NCBI GenBank assembly: GCA_029778965.1
Contig: JAKPBL010000500.1
Span: 1 to 6,298 of the forward strand
DNA: 6,298 nt
Origin: Bacteroidota bacterium
GTDB lineage: Bacteria; Bacteroidota; Bacteroidia; Chitinophagales; Chitinophagaceae
Direction of reading: 5' to 3'
The translations under genes were made by a program, and so were the position numbers. Numbering within the stretch: position 1 is the stretch's first letter; the number at the start of each line of letters is the position of its first letter. Shown here in pieces: positions 5,679 to 6,298 of the stretch. A model generated the notes under the pieces. It was not told where the DNA came from and made no database searches. It worked only from the letters and a program-made list of their open reading frames with translations.

Positions 5679-6298
5679 ATGAAAAAAGAGTTCTTATACC
5701 TGTCAAAAAACAGGCATGCTCCCGTTTATTATCCTGTTATACATACCATTGCATGGCTCTTGCTGACGCTGGTCTTTGTCGCCACGGCAACGGCCGCACC
5801 GCTCGCCGACGGATGGCAGACGACGGTGATCACCGGAAAAGTAACAGGCACTAACGGCACTCCCTTAACAGGGGTATCGGTAGTGGAGAAAAACACCAGC
5901 AATGGCACTTCCACCAATGAAAAAGGTGAGTTTTCGCTTTCCGTTTCCAAAAGCGACGCCGTGCTGGTTGTCAGTTTTGTCGGTTATAGTCCGCGGGAAG
6001 TACCGATTGCCGGACAGACCAGCCTCCACATCACGCTCGAAGAACGGTCGGAAAGCCTTCAGGACGTCGTAGTGGTGGGTTATGGAACGGTAAAGAAAAA
6101 AGATGTGACCGGCTCCATCATTTCCCTCCAGGCCAAAGACTTCAACAAAGGGATCACGGTATCGCCCGACCAGTTGATCCAGGGCAAAACGCCGGGCGTA
6201 ATGGTGATCAACAACACCGGTCAGCCGGGAGGTCCCACCACGGTTCGCATCCGGGGCAACTCGTCGATCAGGGCCGGTAACAACCCGCTGTTTGTACT
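5679..6298 (+). CDS. SusC/RagA-family TonB-dependent outer-membrane receptor, N-terminal part (3' partial)
   Basis: The first 206 residues are present and the gene continues past the right edge; full-length members are about 1000 residues. In order: a signal peptide (1 to about 40) with a long basic n-region, the hydrophobic core IAWLLLTLVFVATATAA and probable cleavage near Ala39-Ala40; a carboxypeptidase-regulatory-like beta-sandwich (about 48-120, starting ITGKVTGTNGTPLTGVSV and containing FVGYSPREV); the TonB-box region LQDVVVVGYGTVKKKDVTGS (127-146), diagnostic of SusC-like proteins; and the start of the plug domain with PGVMVINNTGQPGG (172-185) and VRIRGNSSIRAGNNPLF (189-205). Such proteins pair with a SusD-like lipoprotein to import glycans or peptides across the outer membrane using TonB energy. 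No STN domain precedes the regulatory domain, arguing against direct anti-sigma signalling. The ATG at 5679 follows an in-frame stop at 5664, with no clear Shine-Dalgarno. Confidence 0.95.
   Translation, partial: MKKEFLYLSKNRHAPVYYPVIHTIAWLLLTLVFVATATAAPLADGWQTTVITGKVTGTNGTPLTGVSVVEKNTSNGTSTNEKGEFSLSVSKSDAVLVVSFVGYSPREVPIAGQTSLHITLEERSESLQDVVVVGYGTVKKKDVTGSIISLQAKDFNKGITVSPDQLIQGKTPGVMVINNTGQPGGPTTVRIRGNSSIRAGNNPLFV

Noticed and set aside
5558..5854. 98-codon + strand frame overlapping the start of the SusC-like gene
   Set aside because: It is out of frame with the clear signal peptide and receptor domains and becomes Arg/His-rich where it overlaps them.

Overview
The window looks like a chromosomal stretch from a Bacteroidota bacterium, most likely of the Chitinophagaceae or a close relative. 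Three things point there. The right edge is the start of a SusC/RagA-type TonB-dependent outer-membrane receptor. Menaquinone genes of the futalosine route (mqnB, mqnD) are present. Start codons lack clear Shine-Dalgarno sequences and are preceded by A/T-rich leaders, as is common in that phylum. Base composition is moderate, near 50% G+C, and fairly even across the genes; the 520 bp before the receptor is visibly more A/T-rich. I see no insertion sequence, tRNA, rRNA, CRISPR array or phage gene.

Layout. On the + strand at the left edge lies the last 32 codons of a PLP-dependent trans-sulfuration-type enzyme (Cys/Met metabolism family), whose stop overlaps the start of a GNAT acetyltransferase resembling spermidine/spermine (diamine) acetyltransferases. 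Converging on it from the right is a minus-strand group read in the order 6-pyruvoyl-tetrahydropterin synthase-like protein, GTP cyclohydrolase I (folE), malonyl-CoA:ACP transacylase (fabD). Divergent from that group, across a 48-bp gap, is a tight + strand pair, futalosine hydrolase (mqnB) and 1,4-dihydroxy-6-naphthoate synthase (mqnD), one base apart. Next come two minus-strand genes: a possible 45-residue single-pass membrane protein and, downstream of it, a class IV aminotransferase-fold enzyme, plausibly aminodeoxychorismate lyase. After about 570 bp of non-coding DNA containing several palindromes and short repeats, the SusC-like receptor begins on the + strand and runs off the right edge.

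How the genes fit together. folE and the pterin synthase catalyse consecutive steps from GTP to a tetrahydropterin; the Cys-to-HGH spacing of the synthase is that of eukaryotic-type (tetrahydrobiopterin) enzymes and not that of E. coli QueD. If the class IV enzyme is an ADC lyase it supplies p-aminobenzoate, so pterin and folate precursor genes sit close together on separate transcripts. mqnB and mqnD make the naphthoate precursor of menaquinone. fabD supplies malonyl-ACP for fatty-acid synthesis. These are mostly housekeeping genes. I did not find an evident new system; the points most worth checking are the pterin synthase subtype, the small membrane protein, and the palindrome-rich region upstream of the receptor.
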